Position numbers and translations under genes: made by a program
Shown here: in pieces, positions 25,268-36,906 of the stretch
How positions within the stretch are numbered: position 1 is the first letter of the stretch
Layout of the letters: each line of letters starts with the position of its first letter
Notes under the pieces: generated by a model
What the model saw: only the letters and a program-made list of their open reading frames with translations
Databases searched by the model: none
Told to the model about the DNA's origin: nothing
Origin: Calliphora vicina
Lineage: Eukaryota; Arthropoda; Insecta; Diptera; Calliphoridae
DNA: 64,000 nt
Assembly: GCF_958450345.1 (NCBI RefSeq)
Contig: NC_088782.1
Location: 119,584,046 to 119,648,045 of the forward strand
Direction: 5' to 3'

Positions 25268-28108
25268 TCCTTTCAAATCTTAGTGCAATCGTGGTTCTTT
25301 CAGGAGTACAAATCTTAGTGCAATCGTGTTTCTTTAAGGAATTCAAATCTTCTTTAAGGAGTTCAAATCTTAGTGCAATCGTAGTTCTTTAAGGAGCTGA
25401 AACCTTCTTTAAGGAGTTCAAATCTTAGTGCAATCGTAGTTCTTTAAGGAGCTCAAATCTTTATTAAGGAGCTCAAATCTTCATTAAGGAGTTCAAATCT
25501 TTCGGCAATCGTGGTTTTTTAAGGAGTTCAGATCTTTCGGCAATCGTGGTTCTTTAAGGAGTTCAAATCTTTCGCCAATCGTGGTTCTTTAAGGAGTTCA
25601 AATCTTATTGCAATCGTGGTTATTTAAGGAGTTCAAATCTTATTGCAATCGTGGTTATTTAAGGAGTTCAAATCTTATTGCAATCGTGGTTCTTTAAGGA
25701 GTTCAAATCTTTCGCCAATCGTGGTTCTTTAAGGAGTTCAAATCTTTCGCCAATCGTGCTTCTTTAAGGAGTGCAAATCTTTCGCCAATCGTGCTTCTTT
25801 AAGGAGTTCAAATCTTTCGGCAATCGTGGTTATTTAAGGAGTTCAAATCTTTCGCCAATCGTGGTTATTTAAGGAGTTCAAATCTTTCACCAATCGTGGT
25901 TATTAAAGGAGTTCAAATCTTTCGCCAATCGTGATTCTTTAAGGAGTTCAAATCTTAGGGCAATCGTGGTTCTTTAAGGCGTTCAAATCTTTCGCCAATC
26001 GTGCTTCTTTAAGGAGTTCAAATCTTTCGGCAATCGTGCTTCTTTAAGGAGTTCAAATCTTTCGGCAATCGTGGTTCTTTAAGGAACTCTAATCTTCTTG
26101 CAATCGTGGTTCTTTAAGGAGTTCAAATCTTTCGCCAATCGTGATTCTTTAAGGAGTTCAAATCTTTCGCCAATCGTGGTTCTTTAAGGAGTTCAAATCT
26201 TTCGCCAATAGTGGTTCTTTAAGGAGTTCAAATCTTTCGCCAATCGTGCTTCTTTAAGGAGTTCAAATCTTTCGCCAATCGTGCTTCCTTAAGGAGTTCA
26301 AATCTTTCGCCAATCGTGGTTCTTTAAGGAGTTCAAATCTTTCGCCAATCGTGCTTCTTTAAGGAGTTCAAATCTTTCGCCAATCGTGCTTCTTTAAGGA
26401 ATTCAAATCTTTCGCCATTCGTGGTTCTTTAAGGAGTTCAAATCTTTCGCCAATCGTGGTTCTTTAAGAAGTTCAAATCTTTCGGCAATCGTGGTTCTTT
26501 AAGGAACTCAAATCTTCTTGCAATCGTGCTTCTTTAAGGAGTTCAAATCTTTCGCCAATCGTGCTTCTTTAAGGAGTTCAAATCTTTCGGCAATCGTGGT
26601 TATTTAAGGAGTTCAAATCTTTCGCCAATCGTGGTTCTTTAAGGAGTTCAAATCTTTCGCCAATCGTGGTTCTTTAAGGAATTCAAATCTTTCGCCAATC
26701 GTGCTTCTTTAAGGAGTTCAAATCTTTCGGCAATCGTGGTTATTTAAGGAGTTCAAATCTTTCGCCAATCGTGGTTCTTTAAGGAGTTCAAATCTTTCGC
26801 CAATCGTGGTTCTTTAAGGAATTCAAATCTTTCGCCAATCGTGCTTCTTTAAGGAGTTCAAATCTTTCGCCAATCGTGGTTATTTAAGGAGTTCAAATCT
26901 TTCGCCAATCGTGGTTCTTTAAGGAGTTCAAATCTTTCGCCAATCGTGCTTCTTTAAGGAGTTCAAATCTTTCGCCAATCGTGCTTCTTTAAGGAATTCA
27001 AATCTTTCGCCATTCGTGGTTCTTTAAGGAGTTCAAATCTTTCGCCAATCGTGGTTCTTTAATGAGTTCAAATCTTTCGGCAATCGTGGTTCTTTAAGGA
27101 ACTCAAATCTTCTTGCAATCGTGATTCTTTAAGGAATTCAAATCTTTCGCCATTCGTGGTTCTTTAAGGAGTTCAAATCTTTCGCCAATCGTGGTTCTTT
27201 AAGAAGTTCAAATCTTTCGGCAATCGTGGTTCTTTAAGGAACTCAAATCTTCTTGCAATCGTGCTTCTTTAAGGAGTTCAAATCTTTCGCCAATCGTGCT
27301 TCTTTAAGGAGTTCAAATCTTTCGGCAATCGTGGTTATTTAAGGAGTTCAAATCTTTCGCCAATCGTGGTTCTTTAAGGAGTTCAAATCTTTCGCCAATC
27401 GTGGTTCTTTAAGGAGTTCAAATCTTTCGCCAATCGTGCTTCTTTAAGGAGTTCAAATCTTTCGCCAATCGTGGTTATTTAAGGAGTTCAAATCTTTCGC
27501 CAATCGTGGTTCTTTAAGAAGTTCAAATCTTTCGCCAATCGTGGTTCTTTAAGGAGTTCAAATCTTTCGCCAATCGTGCTTCTTTAAGGAATTCAAATCT
27601 TTCGCCATTCGTGGTTCTTTAAGGAGTTCAAATCTTTCGCCAATCGTGGTTCTTTAAGAAGTTCAAATCTTTCGGCAATCGTGGTTCTTTAAGGAGTTCA
27701 AATCGTTCTGCAATCATGGTTCTTTAAGGAGTTCAAATCTTTCGCCAATCGTGGTTCTTTAAGGAGTTCAAATCTTTCGGCAATCGTGGTTCTTTAAGGA
27801 ACTCAAATCTTCTTGCAATCGTGATTCTTTAAGGAGTTCAAATCTTTCGCCAATCGTGGTTCTTTAAGGAGTTCAAATCTTTCGCCAATCGTGGTTATTT
27901 AAGGAGTTCAAATCTTTCGCCAATCGTGGTTATTTAAGGAGTTCAAATCTTTCGCCAATCGTGCTTCTTTAAGGAATTCAAATCTTTCGCCATTCGTGGT
28001 TCTTTAAGGAGTTCAAATCTTTCGCCAATCGTGGTTATTTAAGGAGTTCAAATCTTTCGCCAATCGTGGTTATTTAAGGAGTTCAAATCTTTCGCCAATC
28101 GTGGTTCA
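25268..28108 (+). repeat. 35-bp tandem array F (box on + strand)
   Basis: About 80 copies of CAATCGTGGTTCTTTAAGGA plus GTTCAAATCTTTCGC. Boxes vary at one position (GTGGTTC, GTGCTTC, GTGGTTA, GTGATTC). Higher-order structure is clear: blocks containing AAGGAATTCAAATCTTTCGC, CATTCGTGG and AAGGAACTCAAATCTTCTTG recur near 26400, 26990, 27130, 27590 and 27960. The core is more homogeneous than the edges. It lies in the proposed intron 1 of the THSD1-like gene. Confidence 0.95.
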
Positions 28109-28109
28109 T

Positions 28110-28745
28110 TGTGTGCACAATGTCTGTTACATATAAGAACATTAATTTCTTATCTTTTCATAACAAACTCCACTCAATTTCGTTTTCTTTACGATAACTT
28201 AACTGCTTCAGAAGTTCATAACCTTTCATAGCCACCACCTTTTGTAGCTTCTTTAAACTCTAATATAGACAATGATTTATAATTTGTTAAATATTTACCC
28301 GTTATTTATTACAGCTTCTTTTTTTCATAATAAATATATAATGAAGGTATTAAATTACATTTTCAGTTTTCTTTTTAAAACATTCATTCAGCTTTATCTA
28401 AATTACCTGCAAGAAAAATTTGCCAAAAAAGAAAAAGAAACCCTTTTGTTTATTAAAGAAATTTATGATTTTTATTACTTTAATCCCTGGCACGTTTCGC
28501 TACAAAGATTTTAAACCAATTTTTTTTGCATTATTGTCAGCAACAAAACAAAACAATTCTATGCTATATTTTCTAACTTGCTTTTCTCTCTTTTCTTCTT
28601 TGTTTTTCTGTTTTTTTTTTAAACAAACAACTTGAAACCAACTCAAATTTCTTTTTAATAAATTGAAATTATGAATGGAATGAAATTAAATGTGTAAATG
28701 AATGAATGGTTGGCATCATGAACATCGACAATGAATAAAAAAAAG
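28110..28745 (+). other. End of intron 1, non-coding
   Basis: AT-rich sequence between array F and exon 2. It includes a long pyrimidine stretch at 28577-28620 and several in-frame stops. The small open frames at 28272 and 28420 encode Phe/Lys/Leu-rich peptides with no family resemblance and are not considered genes. Confidence 0.5.
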
Positions 28746-30158
28746 GTCACGTGTTGGCAATACGAAAGGGTCGTCTTATGACTCCCAGCACATTTACGGC
28801 TTTAAGCGGAGATCTACATGTACAGATACAATTCTCACCAGAAGATATAGAAAACGACATTATAAAAGCCACCACAGCAGCCACCACAACAACGACTGCC
28901 ACACAACATCAGGGAGTAACAGCAGCAGGAGTGGGAGCCTTCGATGCAGCACAAACTTCAACAACAGCACGCACGCTAAACCAGACATCAAGTGGAAATG
29001 CTACACAACAGCATGTCCTACAAGTGGAGAATATTATAACAAGCACTTTGGTCATTAGTAAATACATTGATGATACAGCAGCAGCACCAGCAGCTTCAGC
29101 AGAAGGCAGCTTCTTCAGCAAGCCTTTGGCTACAGCTAATGATTCCTTAGTTTTGCAACGACAACGTAAAGAAATCATAGAGAATATTTTACTTTATCCC
29201 GATCCACGGCACAATGTCACCCAAGTGGCCGTGCCCTGCCAAACTTTTATGCAGGGCGGTCTCTATGAAATGCAGGTGGTTACGAATTTAAAAACCACCA
29301 ACACATTGCCTGCCAACATTAGCTCCTCCTCCTCTAGCAGCAACAGCAGCAGTAAAAGATTGAAGGAAGCCTCCGCCACCATGACCACCACTACCACCAC
29401 CCTAATACCGGTATACGATGAACGTCTTAGACAAACTTTGGATGTACGATGGCCCAGTGCTGAAATGATTGTTAGTCCGGTACGTTTGCACACATATCCC
29501 GACCATCCGGTGGAGGTTACTTTACGTTTTCCCGAGGTAAATTGTGATAATGCCTGGAAACGTGAAGATTTACCCGAATTTTGGCTAGAACTTATTTACT
29601 GTGGCAAAGAACGCTCCTGCTCCCAGGTGAGACCGGAAAATGTTACCAAATCCAGCATCTTATTTGCCGAACAAGTTAGGGGTTATCCCAAACAGAAATC
29701 CTTCAAGCTATCCTGTGATCTCTTCGGTTTGGCTGGCAACTATGCGGTCCAGCTAAGACCCATGATTCCCTTGCCCAATATACCCATAACCCGACGTTTT
29801 CTATCCGTCGATTGGAGCGAGAAATATGTGTTCAATGTTTATGCTCGCAGTATATTTCCCTGTGATCCTCATACCGGCATTGGTGTTCTATATGAGTATC
29901 CCACATGCATTTTAGAGCAGGGGGATCGTGTTAGAGTTTATGCCAAGCTAAGAGCAGATGTGGCCTCTTTAAAGCCGCCCACTACTTTGCATTATGTTTC
30001 GGAGCAGCGTGTGGTGAAAAATCAATACTCTCTGTACTTTAATTGTGATTTGTTTACGGAGAAATTTGTGGAGTATTGTTTTGTGTATGTGAGTCAGGCG
30101 ATATCGGGAGCAGTGGCTGATGTGAGAATGGATTGTGTGCCCACGTTGCCGGTGAGAG
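28746..30158 (+). CDS. THSD1-like protein, exon 2 (main ectodomain)
   Basis: This large exon encodes about 470 residues. Its frame is closed upstream by TAA at 28736, so the exon must begin between 28739 and about 28780. The best phase match is an AG at 28744-28745. The first half contains Thr and Ala runs and a run of Ser codons (29318-29360) typical of fly low-complexity linkers. The second half is ordered, with Cys residues, a VDW segment, an EYPTCILEQGDRVRVYA segment and LYFNCDLFTEKFVEYCFVYV. That order and spacing matches the region just before the TSP1 repeat in THSD1. N-glycosylation sequons (for example NVTQ, NVTK) fit an extracellular location. It ends at GAGAG|GTAAGT in phase 1. If the upstream junction is wrong, ATG 28778 would be the first Met. 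Confidence 0.85.
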
Positions 30159-30735
30159 GTAAGTAATCATTAGTTAACATAATTGGTATTAATTTTTTTA
30201 CAATTCAGAGGATGTAAAAGCTTTTATAAAATCTGTATTAAAAGCTTTTTTGAAAAGCTCTTAAAGGTATTATTAATAAGCGCTTAAAGCTTTTATTTAA
30301 AATTGCTTGTTTTTGAAAAGCTTTTAATTAAAAAGTTCTTAAAGCTTTTATATAAAATCCCTAATTGGTAGAGCTTTTAATTGTTGCTACTATAAACGTT
30401 TGCAGCTTTTGTTATTATTGAAAATTTCTTTCAAGTTTTTATTAACAATTTATTTAAGTTTGTATTAAACAAAATTTTTACTACAATAAAAATTTAAAAA
30501 AAATGTATACTAAAATTTTCTCAAAGCTTTTTTATTATTAGAAGGATCTTCAAGTTTTCATAAAAAGCTATAAAATCTTTTGATATAAAGTTCCTAAGGT
30601 TCTATAAAATAAATCTCAAAAAGCTTTTATTATTAATAAGGCTTTCAGGTATAGCTTTTATATAGCTTTTAAAGCGTTTAAAGCTTTTTATTGTTTAAAA
30701 TTTTGTTTTTATTAAAATTATTTATTTTATTATAA
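30159..30735 (+). repeat. Intron 2, degenerate AAAGCTTTTA repeats (first block)
   Basis: Intronic DNA made of irregularly spaced AAAGCTTTTAT and AAAGCTCTTAAA words at roughly 20-30 bp intervals, many of them palindromic (AAAGCTTT). The same composition resumes after the transposon at 32705, so the transposon inserted into this repeat tract. Confidence 0.75.
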
Positions 30736-30740
30736 CGATG

Positions 30741-32697
30741 CACAGTGGTATGAGAAAAAAAAGAGAGAAATTAATCCGTAACTTCTAAACTCTTAGTCCG
30801 ATTTGAATAATCGTTTTTAAGGTTTCCTAAATTAATTTGCCACGTATGTAGACATGTTATATATCAATGGATAGAGGATTTTGTCTACTTTTCATTAATG
30901 TATATAACTTTTAACAATTAAAAAATTCATGGAATACTTTTTTGAAAAATATGACAAAAAATGCTATTTATTAAGTTTTTGCATAGATAAAAATTTTTCA
31001 AATTTAAATAAAATTTTTATTTATGAATATTTTTTAATGAAATTTTACAATTATATAGATCTTTTTATTGAAAATGGAAAAATAAAAACAAATTTTGAAA
31101 TTTGTAATCATGAATCCCGCAATTCCCAAAAAAGTATTGAAAAATTCCAAAAATGCGATATTTTCGTTTTTTGGCTATAATATCCTTACCAGGGGCGGGG
31201 TTATCGGAACCCTTTACAAAATAATTAATAACATATTGGACCATCTAAAATGGGTTACTATATTTTGATATCGACTATGAGATTTGAGAATTTTAGCCCT
31301 AAAGTTGAATTTTACAGAAAAAATAGGCGTTTTTTGAATGGACCTGTTCCCCTTGGTATCACAAATTATAATTCTTTTTTTCATTTAAAATATTTGGTGT
31401 AAAGTTAGCTTTTCAAAAAGTACAAATTCATTATACATCATTTTAGAAAGTTTTTAGATAACTTAAAAAGAATAGCGAAAAATCGCCTTTTTTATTTTTT
31501 TTTAAATCAAATGCATGTAACTTTGGATTCAGTCATGATTTTTAAACAATTCTTTCTTTATTTGATATATACAGCTGTTGTTAATCCTATGAAAGAAAAA
31601 TGGAGAAAATCGGGAATTATTTGGAACCGCGGTCATCAAAAAACTGGATAAAAATTTTGAAAATTTAATTTTCAAATGCGAATATCTCCTAAGCTATAAG
31701 AGATAATTGATTGATTTTATGTTGTGCTCAATGAGATTCTATATATGTAATTTTTTTGAAATCAGAACACAAACGAAGAAATAGGATCATTTTAAAAATT
31801 TACCATACCCGAGGTGTACTATTTTGGGGACCTCTGGCCCAGCTCCTGGTGTGCTCATGAGGTCCAGATTCAAAACTTAAATTCAACAACACTTCCCCTT
31901 TGGGCATGTGCAATTTCATTCAAATCGGACTAAGGGTTTAGAAGTTACAGATTTATTTCCCTCTTTTTATACCCTTCATCTTCGTGAGAAGGTTATATAT
32001 AAGTTTGTCATTCCGTTTGTAATTTCTACATTTTTCATTTCCGACCCTATAAAGTATATATATTCTGGATCCTTATAGATATCGGAGTCGATTAAGCCAT
32101 GTCCGTCTGTCCGTCTGTCTGTTGAAATCAATTTTCTGAAGACCCCAGATATCTTCGGGATCCAAATCTTCAATAATTCTGTCAGACATGCTTTCGAGAA
32201 GTTTGCTATTTAAAATCAGCAAAATCGGTCCATAAATAACGGAGATATGAGCAAAAAACCGGGACAACCTCGATTTTTGACCCATTTTTGATCTACATAT
32301 ATCAGGATTACTAAGTCATTAATATAGACAATATGGATATCTAATGATAGATATTTCAAAGTCCATTGCAACGATGTAGATAAGGCTATAGTAAGTTGGA
32401 CCTACAATGGGTCAAAATCGGGAAAAATATTTTTTAACCCGAATTTTTTTTCATCAAAAAATTTTTTTGTTATACATTCTTTTTCCAAAAAAAAAAAATT
32501 TTTTAAAAAATTTGGAAAGAACTTTTTTTAAAAAAAATTAAAAACAATTTCAAAAAAAAATTTAAAAACAATTTAAAAAAAAATTAAATTTTGTTTACCT
32601 AAAAATGTTTATTTTAAAGTATATTTTGGTGAAGGGTATATAAGATTCGGCACAGCCGAATATAGCTCTCTTACTTGTTTTTTCTCATACTACTGTG
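30741..32697. mobile_element. Transib-like non-autonomous DNA transposon with a nested insertion
   Basis: The left terminus CACAGTGGTATGAGAAAAAA is mirrored by TTTTTTCTCATACTACTGTG ending at 32697. Both sides are bordered by CGATG (30736-30740 and 32698-32702), a 5-bp target duplication. Terminal CACAGTG and a 5-bp CG-rich duplication are the signatures of Transib, the superfamily related to RAG1 and its recombination signal heptamers. The inverted repeat continues inward (CTTCTAAACTCTTAGTCCGA on the left; its inverse near 31924-31945) but is interrupted on the right by a separate element at about 31968-32677. Interior frames are short, so no transposase is encoded. It sits in intron 2. Confidence 0.8.
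31968..32677 (+). mobile_element. TATACCCTTC-type short element nested in the Transib-like element
   Basis: The element starts TATACCCTTCATCTTCGTGA and ends with GGTGAAGGGTATATAAGATT, CGGCACAGCCGAATATAGCT and CTCTTACTTG. Diagnostic internal words are TATATATTCTGGATCCTTAT and GATATCTAATGATAGATATT. Related copies occur at 52853-53325 (inverted, truncated) and 57423-57890, with a scrap at 63380-63460. The short minus-strand frames at 31976 and 32073 lie entirely inside it. No transposase is present. I do not assign a superfamily. Confidence 0.75.
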
Positions 32698-32704
32698 CGA
32701 TGTT

Positions 32705-34340
32705 AAAAAACGTTTTATATAAAAGCTTTTAAAGCTTTTGTCAAAAGCGCCCTAAAACTTTTAAAGCTTTTATTAAAAAGGTCCCTAGAAAGATATTTAA
32801 GCACTTAAAGCTTTTATTATAAAGCTCCTAAATAATTTATTAAAAAGCTCATAAAGATTTTAGATTTCTGTAAAAAACCTATTTCTGCTTTTATTTAAGG
32901 TCATAAGCTCAGTAATATTATGTAGCATTTATTTGAAATTTATTTAAGCTTTTCGTGCAGTTATAAGAAAACCCCGGAATAAATTATAAAAAAGCTTTTT
33001 TATAAAAAACCTAATTAAACATGTATTGAAAAGCTTCTAAAGGCCATAAAGTTTTCATTAGAAAGAAACTTAAACACTTTAAGCTTTTATTAATAAAATT
33101 CCTAAAGACTTTATTTAAAAGCTCCTGAAGATTTTATACTCCTAAAGTGTAAAAACCTACTTAAATTTTCATTGAAAAACTGTTTAGGTCAAAAATATCC
33201 TTAAGTACTTAAAGATTTTATTAGAAGTCTCATCAATATTGTATTAAAAAGTTGCTAAAGTGATTGATAAAAACCTCCTTAAGCTTATAAATCTTTTATT
33301 ATTAAAATACCACAGAATTTATTATGAAAAAGTTTAAAATGTTTTAAATTTATTTTAAACAAAATTATCTTAATACATTTACTAAACAGTTCCTTAAACA
33401 TTTATTAAAAAGCTGCTCACGATTTGAATGCTGTTCTTGAAAAGCTCCTTAAGCTATTTGAACTGTAATTAAAAAGCTTTAACAGCTTGAAAGCTTTAAA
33501 GTTTTATATTGAATAGTTTTTAAAATATTTATTGAAAAGCTCTTCAAGATTTAACTAAGATTAAACAGTTCTTAAAGCACTATTAACAAAAATAACTTTT
33601 TTAAGCTTTTAAAAGTTTTTTGTTATCTGCATGAAAGCTCAAGGACATTTCGTTAAGCTTTTAAAAAAATCTTGTATTAAAAGCTTAAGTAGGAGTCTGT
33701 GTTAATCTAATTGAAAGCTTTATGAAATTTGTGAAGCTTTTATTGAAAAGCTTTTCAAGCTCTATAAGCTGTCATTGCAAAGCTTAAACAGCTTGAAAAA
33801 TCAATTAACTTTTAGTTAAGCTTTTATCAAAAAACAATTAACTTTTCGTTAAGCTTTTATCAAAAAACTTGTTTAAAAAGCTTAACTGTGAGTCTGTGGT
33901 ACTATAAGTGAAAGCTTTATGAATGTTGAGAAGCTTTTATTAATTAATTATACAGCTTGAAAACTTCTAAAGTTTATATTGAAAAGTTCTTAAGATTACC
34001 ATAATTAAAAAGCTCTTAAAGCGTTCTTTAACTGTTGTAATTTTTTTAAAGCTCTTGAACGTTTTTGGTTCTCAATTTTAAAGCTTTACGGACTTTTCAA
34101 ACTGATTTCATTCAAAAATTATTAAATCGATCTTAACTGAGTGCATCTGTTAGTCTAAGTGAAAGCTTTATGAAAATTGTGCTAAAATTCATATTATTAC
34201 TGATGCTCAACGAAAAGCTTTCCACTTTATGATGCCAGAAACATATTTAAAGTGTTTATATATCCTTTATTTATTATTTTATTTTTATTGTCCAACTATT
34301 AAGCTTTAAAAGCTTGTAAAACAAATAAAAGTTTTAACAC
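32705..34340 (+). repeat. Intron 2, degenerate AAAGCTTTTA repeats (second block)
   Basis: A continuation of the irregular AAAGCTTTTA / AAAAGCTCCTAAAG word repeats. Two short direct duplications are visible near 33810-33880 (AACTTTTAGTTAAGCTTTTA and AACTTTTCGTTAAGCTTTTA). No coding potential. Confidence 0.75.
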
Positions 34341-34990
34341 CATTTCTGCTTTAGCAATTTAAGAGTGTGTACGTGCTAATGCGTTTAAGTACGCTTAAAT
34401 AGTGATTCATCATTATAGCACATTGTCATCGTCAACGTTTTATGTCATTTCCTAAAACAAGCATTTTTATTGCAACTCTTTTAAATCCCTCAGACTTTTC
34501 TGCTGCCACTTGCTTGATATGAATTGCATCACCCAAATACCAAGTATCAATACAGCAGCTTTTTCCACATTGTGTTTATCTTACTTGCTCTAGATCGTGG
34601 GTAAAATCGAATGCAAGTTGTTTTCACTATTTTTTCATTTATTTTTTCTGTTTTTTGGCTGCTGTCTTTATGCACTTGTTACGGCTCGTTGCATGTTTTA
34701 ATGCGTTTAAACAATGCCGGATATGTTTGTTGTATGCATGTTTGTATGTATGACTGCTGCTTGCATTGTTTCGTTCGTACGTACGTTCATTTCGCACATT
34801 TGAAAATGAAAATGATGACGACGACGACGACGACATGTAAAGTCAACATCCCATACGTTTTTGTCATGTATTTAGTGTCACATTTAGCCATGCTTGTTTT
34901 ATGATTTCATGCTGTGTGTGTTTTTCTTGCATTGACAATAATATGGAGCAGAGTTTCCCGAAAGTTTGAGCACAATTTGAAAAAAAGCTT
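34340..34990 (+). other. Intron 2, unique island
   Basis: A non-repetitive island within otherwise repetitive intron 2. It contains a short (GAC)n run near 34817 and CATGTTTGTATGTATG words. Overlapping frames on both strands (34611-34904 +, 34639-34836 -) are low-complexity and not splice-supported. As the only unique stretch of this intron it is a reasonable place to look for a regulatory element, but nothing specific is seen. Confidence 0.4.
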
Positions 34991-35189
34991 TAGGTGATAA
35001 TGTCATAAGAAATATGGTAAATTTAAGATTAAGATGAAATTTTTGGGGCTGAATTGTTTGAAAGCTTTGCAATTTTTAACTATATAAAGCTTTAAATGCA
35101 ATGGTGGAGATAAAAGCTTGATTAAAGCTTTTTTTTAAATTGTCATCTAGATTATTATAGAATTGTTATAAAAAGCTCTAGATATTGTT

Positions 35190-36490
35190 AGATTATCTCT
35201 TGGACATGTATTAAAAAAGCTTTTGGACTTCTTTAGTCAAGTTTATAATTAGTTGAAAATCAAAGCTTCATCAAAGGCAAGATTATTGTGGAAGTTTTAA
35301 AAAAGCTCTAGAAAAAGCTTTAGGGCTTTAAAAGAGCTTCTTTAGTCAAGTTTATTAATAGTTGAGAACCAAAGCTTGATTAAAGAAAAGATTATTTTAG
35401 AATATTTAATTATATTATGGTTATTGTAAGATTATCGAGTGGGAAAGTGTTAAAAAAGCTTTAAGGGCTTTAAAGAAGCTTCTTTAGTCAAGTTAATAAA
35501 TAGTTGACAACCAAAGCTTGAACAACGAAAATATTATTGTAGAATATTTAATTGATCTCTGGTTATTGTAAGATTATTTATTGTGCAAGCGTTTAAAAAG
35601 CTTTAGGTCTTTAAAAAAGCTTCATTAGTCAAGTTTATTAATAGTTGAGAATCAAAGCTTAATCAAAGAAAAAATTATTGTAGAATTTTTATAAAAGCTC
35701 TGGTTATTGTAAGATTATCGATTAGGCAAATATTAAAAAAGCTTTTGGACTTTCTGGAAGCTTTTTTAGTCAAGTTTATAAATAGTTGAGAACCAAAGCT
35801 TGATTAAAGAAAACATTATTGTAGAATTTTTAATAAAGCTCTGGTTATTGTAAGATTATTTATTGGGCAAGCGTTTAAAAAGCTTTAGGTCTTTAAAAAA
35901 GCTTCATTAGTCAAGTTTATTAATAGTTGAAAACCAAAGCTTGATCAAGGAAAAGATTATTATTGAATTTTTTAAAAAAGCTCTGCTTATTGTTAGATTA
36001 TCTATTGGGCAGGTGTTAAAAAAGCTTTAGGGCTTTAAAAAAGCTTCTTTAATGAAGGTTATAAGTAGTTAAGAACCAAAGCTTGAGCAAAGAAAACATT
36101 ATTGCAGAGTTTTTAATAAAGCTCTCGTTATTGTTAGATTATCTATTGTGCAAGTGTTGAAAAGCTTTGAGGCTTTAAAAAAGCTTCTTTAATGAAGGTT
36201 ATAAATAGTTGATTACCAAAGCTTGATCAAAGAAAACATCATTGTAGACTTTTTAATAATGCTCTGGTTATTGTTAGATTATCTATTGGGCAAGTGTTAA
36301 AAAAAGCTTTAGAGCTTTAAAAAAGCTTCTTTATTCAATTTTATAAATAGTTGAGAACCAAAGCTTGATCAAAGCAAAGATTTTTGCAGTATATTTAATT
36401 AAGCTCTGGTTATTGTTAGCTCATCTATTGGGCAAGTATTAAAAAAGCTTTAGAGATTTAAATAAGCTTCTTTAGTCAAGTTTTATAACT
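35190..36490 (+). repeat. Intron 2, about 142-bp tandem repeat, 9-10 copies
   Basis: The unit contains TTAAAAAAGCTTCTTTAGTC, AAGTTTATAAATAGTTGAGA, ACCAAAGCTTGATCAAAGAA and GCTCTGGTTATTGTAAGATT. The AGTTGAGAACCAAAGCTTG landmark recurs near 35255, 35360, 35500, 35640, 35785, 35925, 36070, 36210, 36350 and 36490. Each unit carries three AAGCTT sites. It is derived from the same AAAGCTTT vocabulary as the flanking intron. Confidence 0.88.
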
Positions 36491-36775
36491 AGTTAAGAAC
36501 CTCTGCTTTCAATATTATTTCATATATTTGCATGTTCTCTATAATATTTATTTATTTTATTCAATTGTAAACATGTTTTGTATTTAAATGGTTGGCAACA
36601 TAAAGTAAAACCATATTCTATAAACAGATTTTTTTTTTTAACAAATACAAAATACTTTTAAGCCGGTATTGTGTTTATTTTAATTTCAAAATAGTTCACT
36701 TTTCTCTTTTTACAAACTAAACAAACTATAAATTTATTTTGTTTTTAATGTATGTATTTTTTTGTTGTTTTTCAG

Positions 36776-36906
36776 AATCCGATACGGGTGGCTGGGGTCC
36801 TTGGAGTGAATGGACGCCCTGTTCAACAAATTGTCTTGGTGGCACTCGTAATCGTTATCGTTTCTGTGATTCACCGCCACCCCGTTATGGCGCGAAATTT
36901 TGTGAG
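36776..36906 (+). CDS. THSD1-like protein, exon 3 (thrombospondin type-1 repeat)
   Basis: The exon is flanked by a textbook acceptor (TTTTTTGTTGTTTTTCAG) and donor (GAG|GTATGT). It enters in phase 1 and leaves in phase 0. It encodes a TSP1 repeat start, GGWGPWSEWTPCSTNC, with the WxxWxxW-like tryptophan ladder (W-GPW-SEW), CSTNC, then a basic TRNRYRFC segment and FCE. The remaining cysteine pairing partner is supplied by exon 4. TSP1 repeats mediate extracellular matrix binding. The first W of the motif is followed by GPWSEW, so C-mannosylation sites are retained. Confidence 0.93.

Noticed and set aside
4000..28108. CRISPR-like arrays, because of regular 35-bp periodicity
   Set aside because: There are no unique spacers (the whole 35 bp repeats), the context is a eukaryotic genome with spliceosomal introns, and no cas genes are present.
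28272..28635. Two small frames directly upstream of exon 2 as an alternative first exon with signal peptide
   Set aside because: Their Phe-rich sequence ends in stops with no good donor in phase with exon 2; exon 1 at 21.2 kb gives a better signal peptide and phase.
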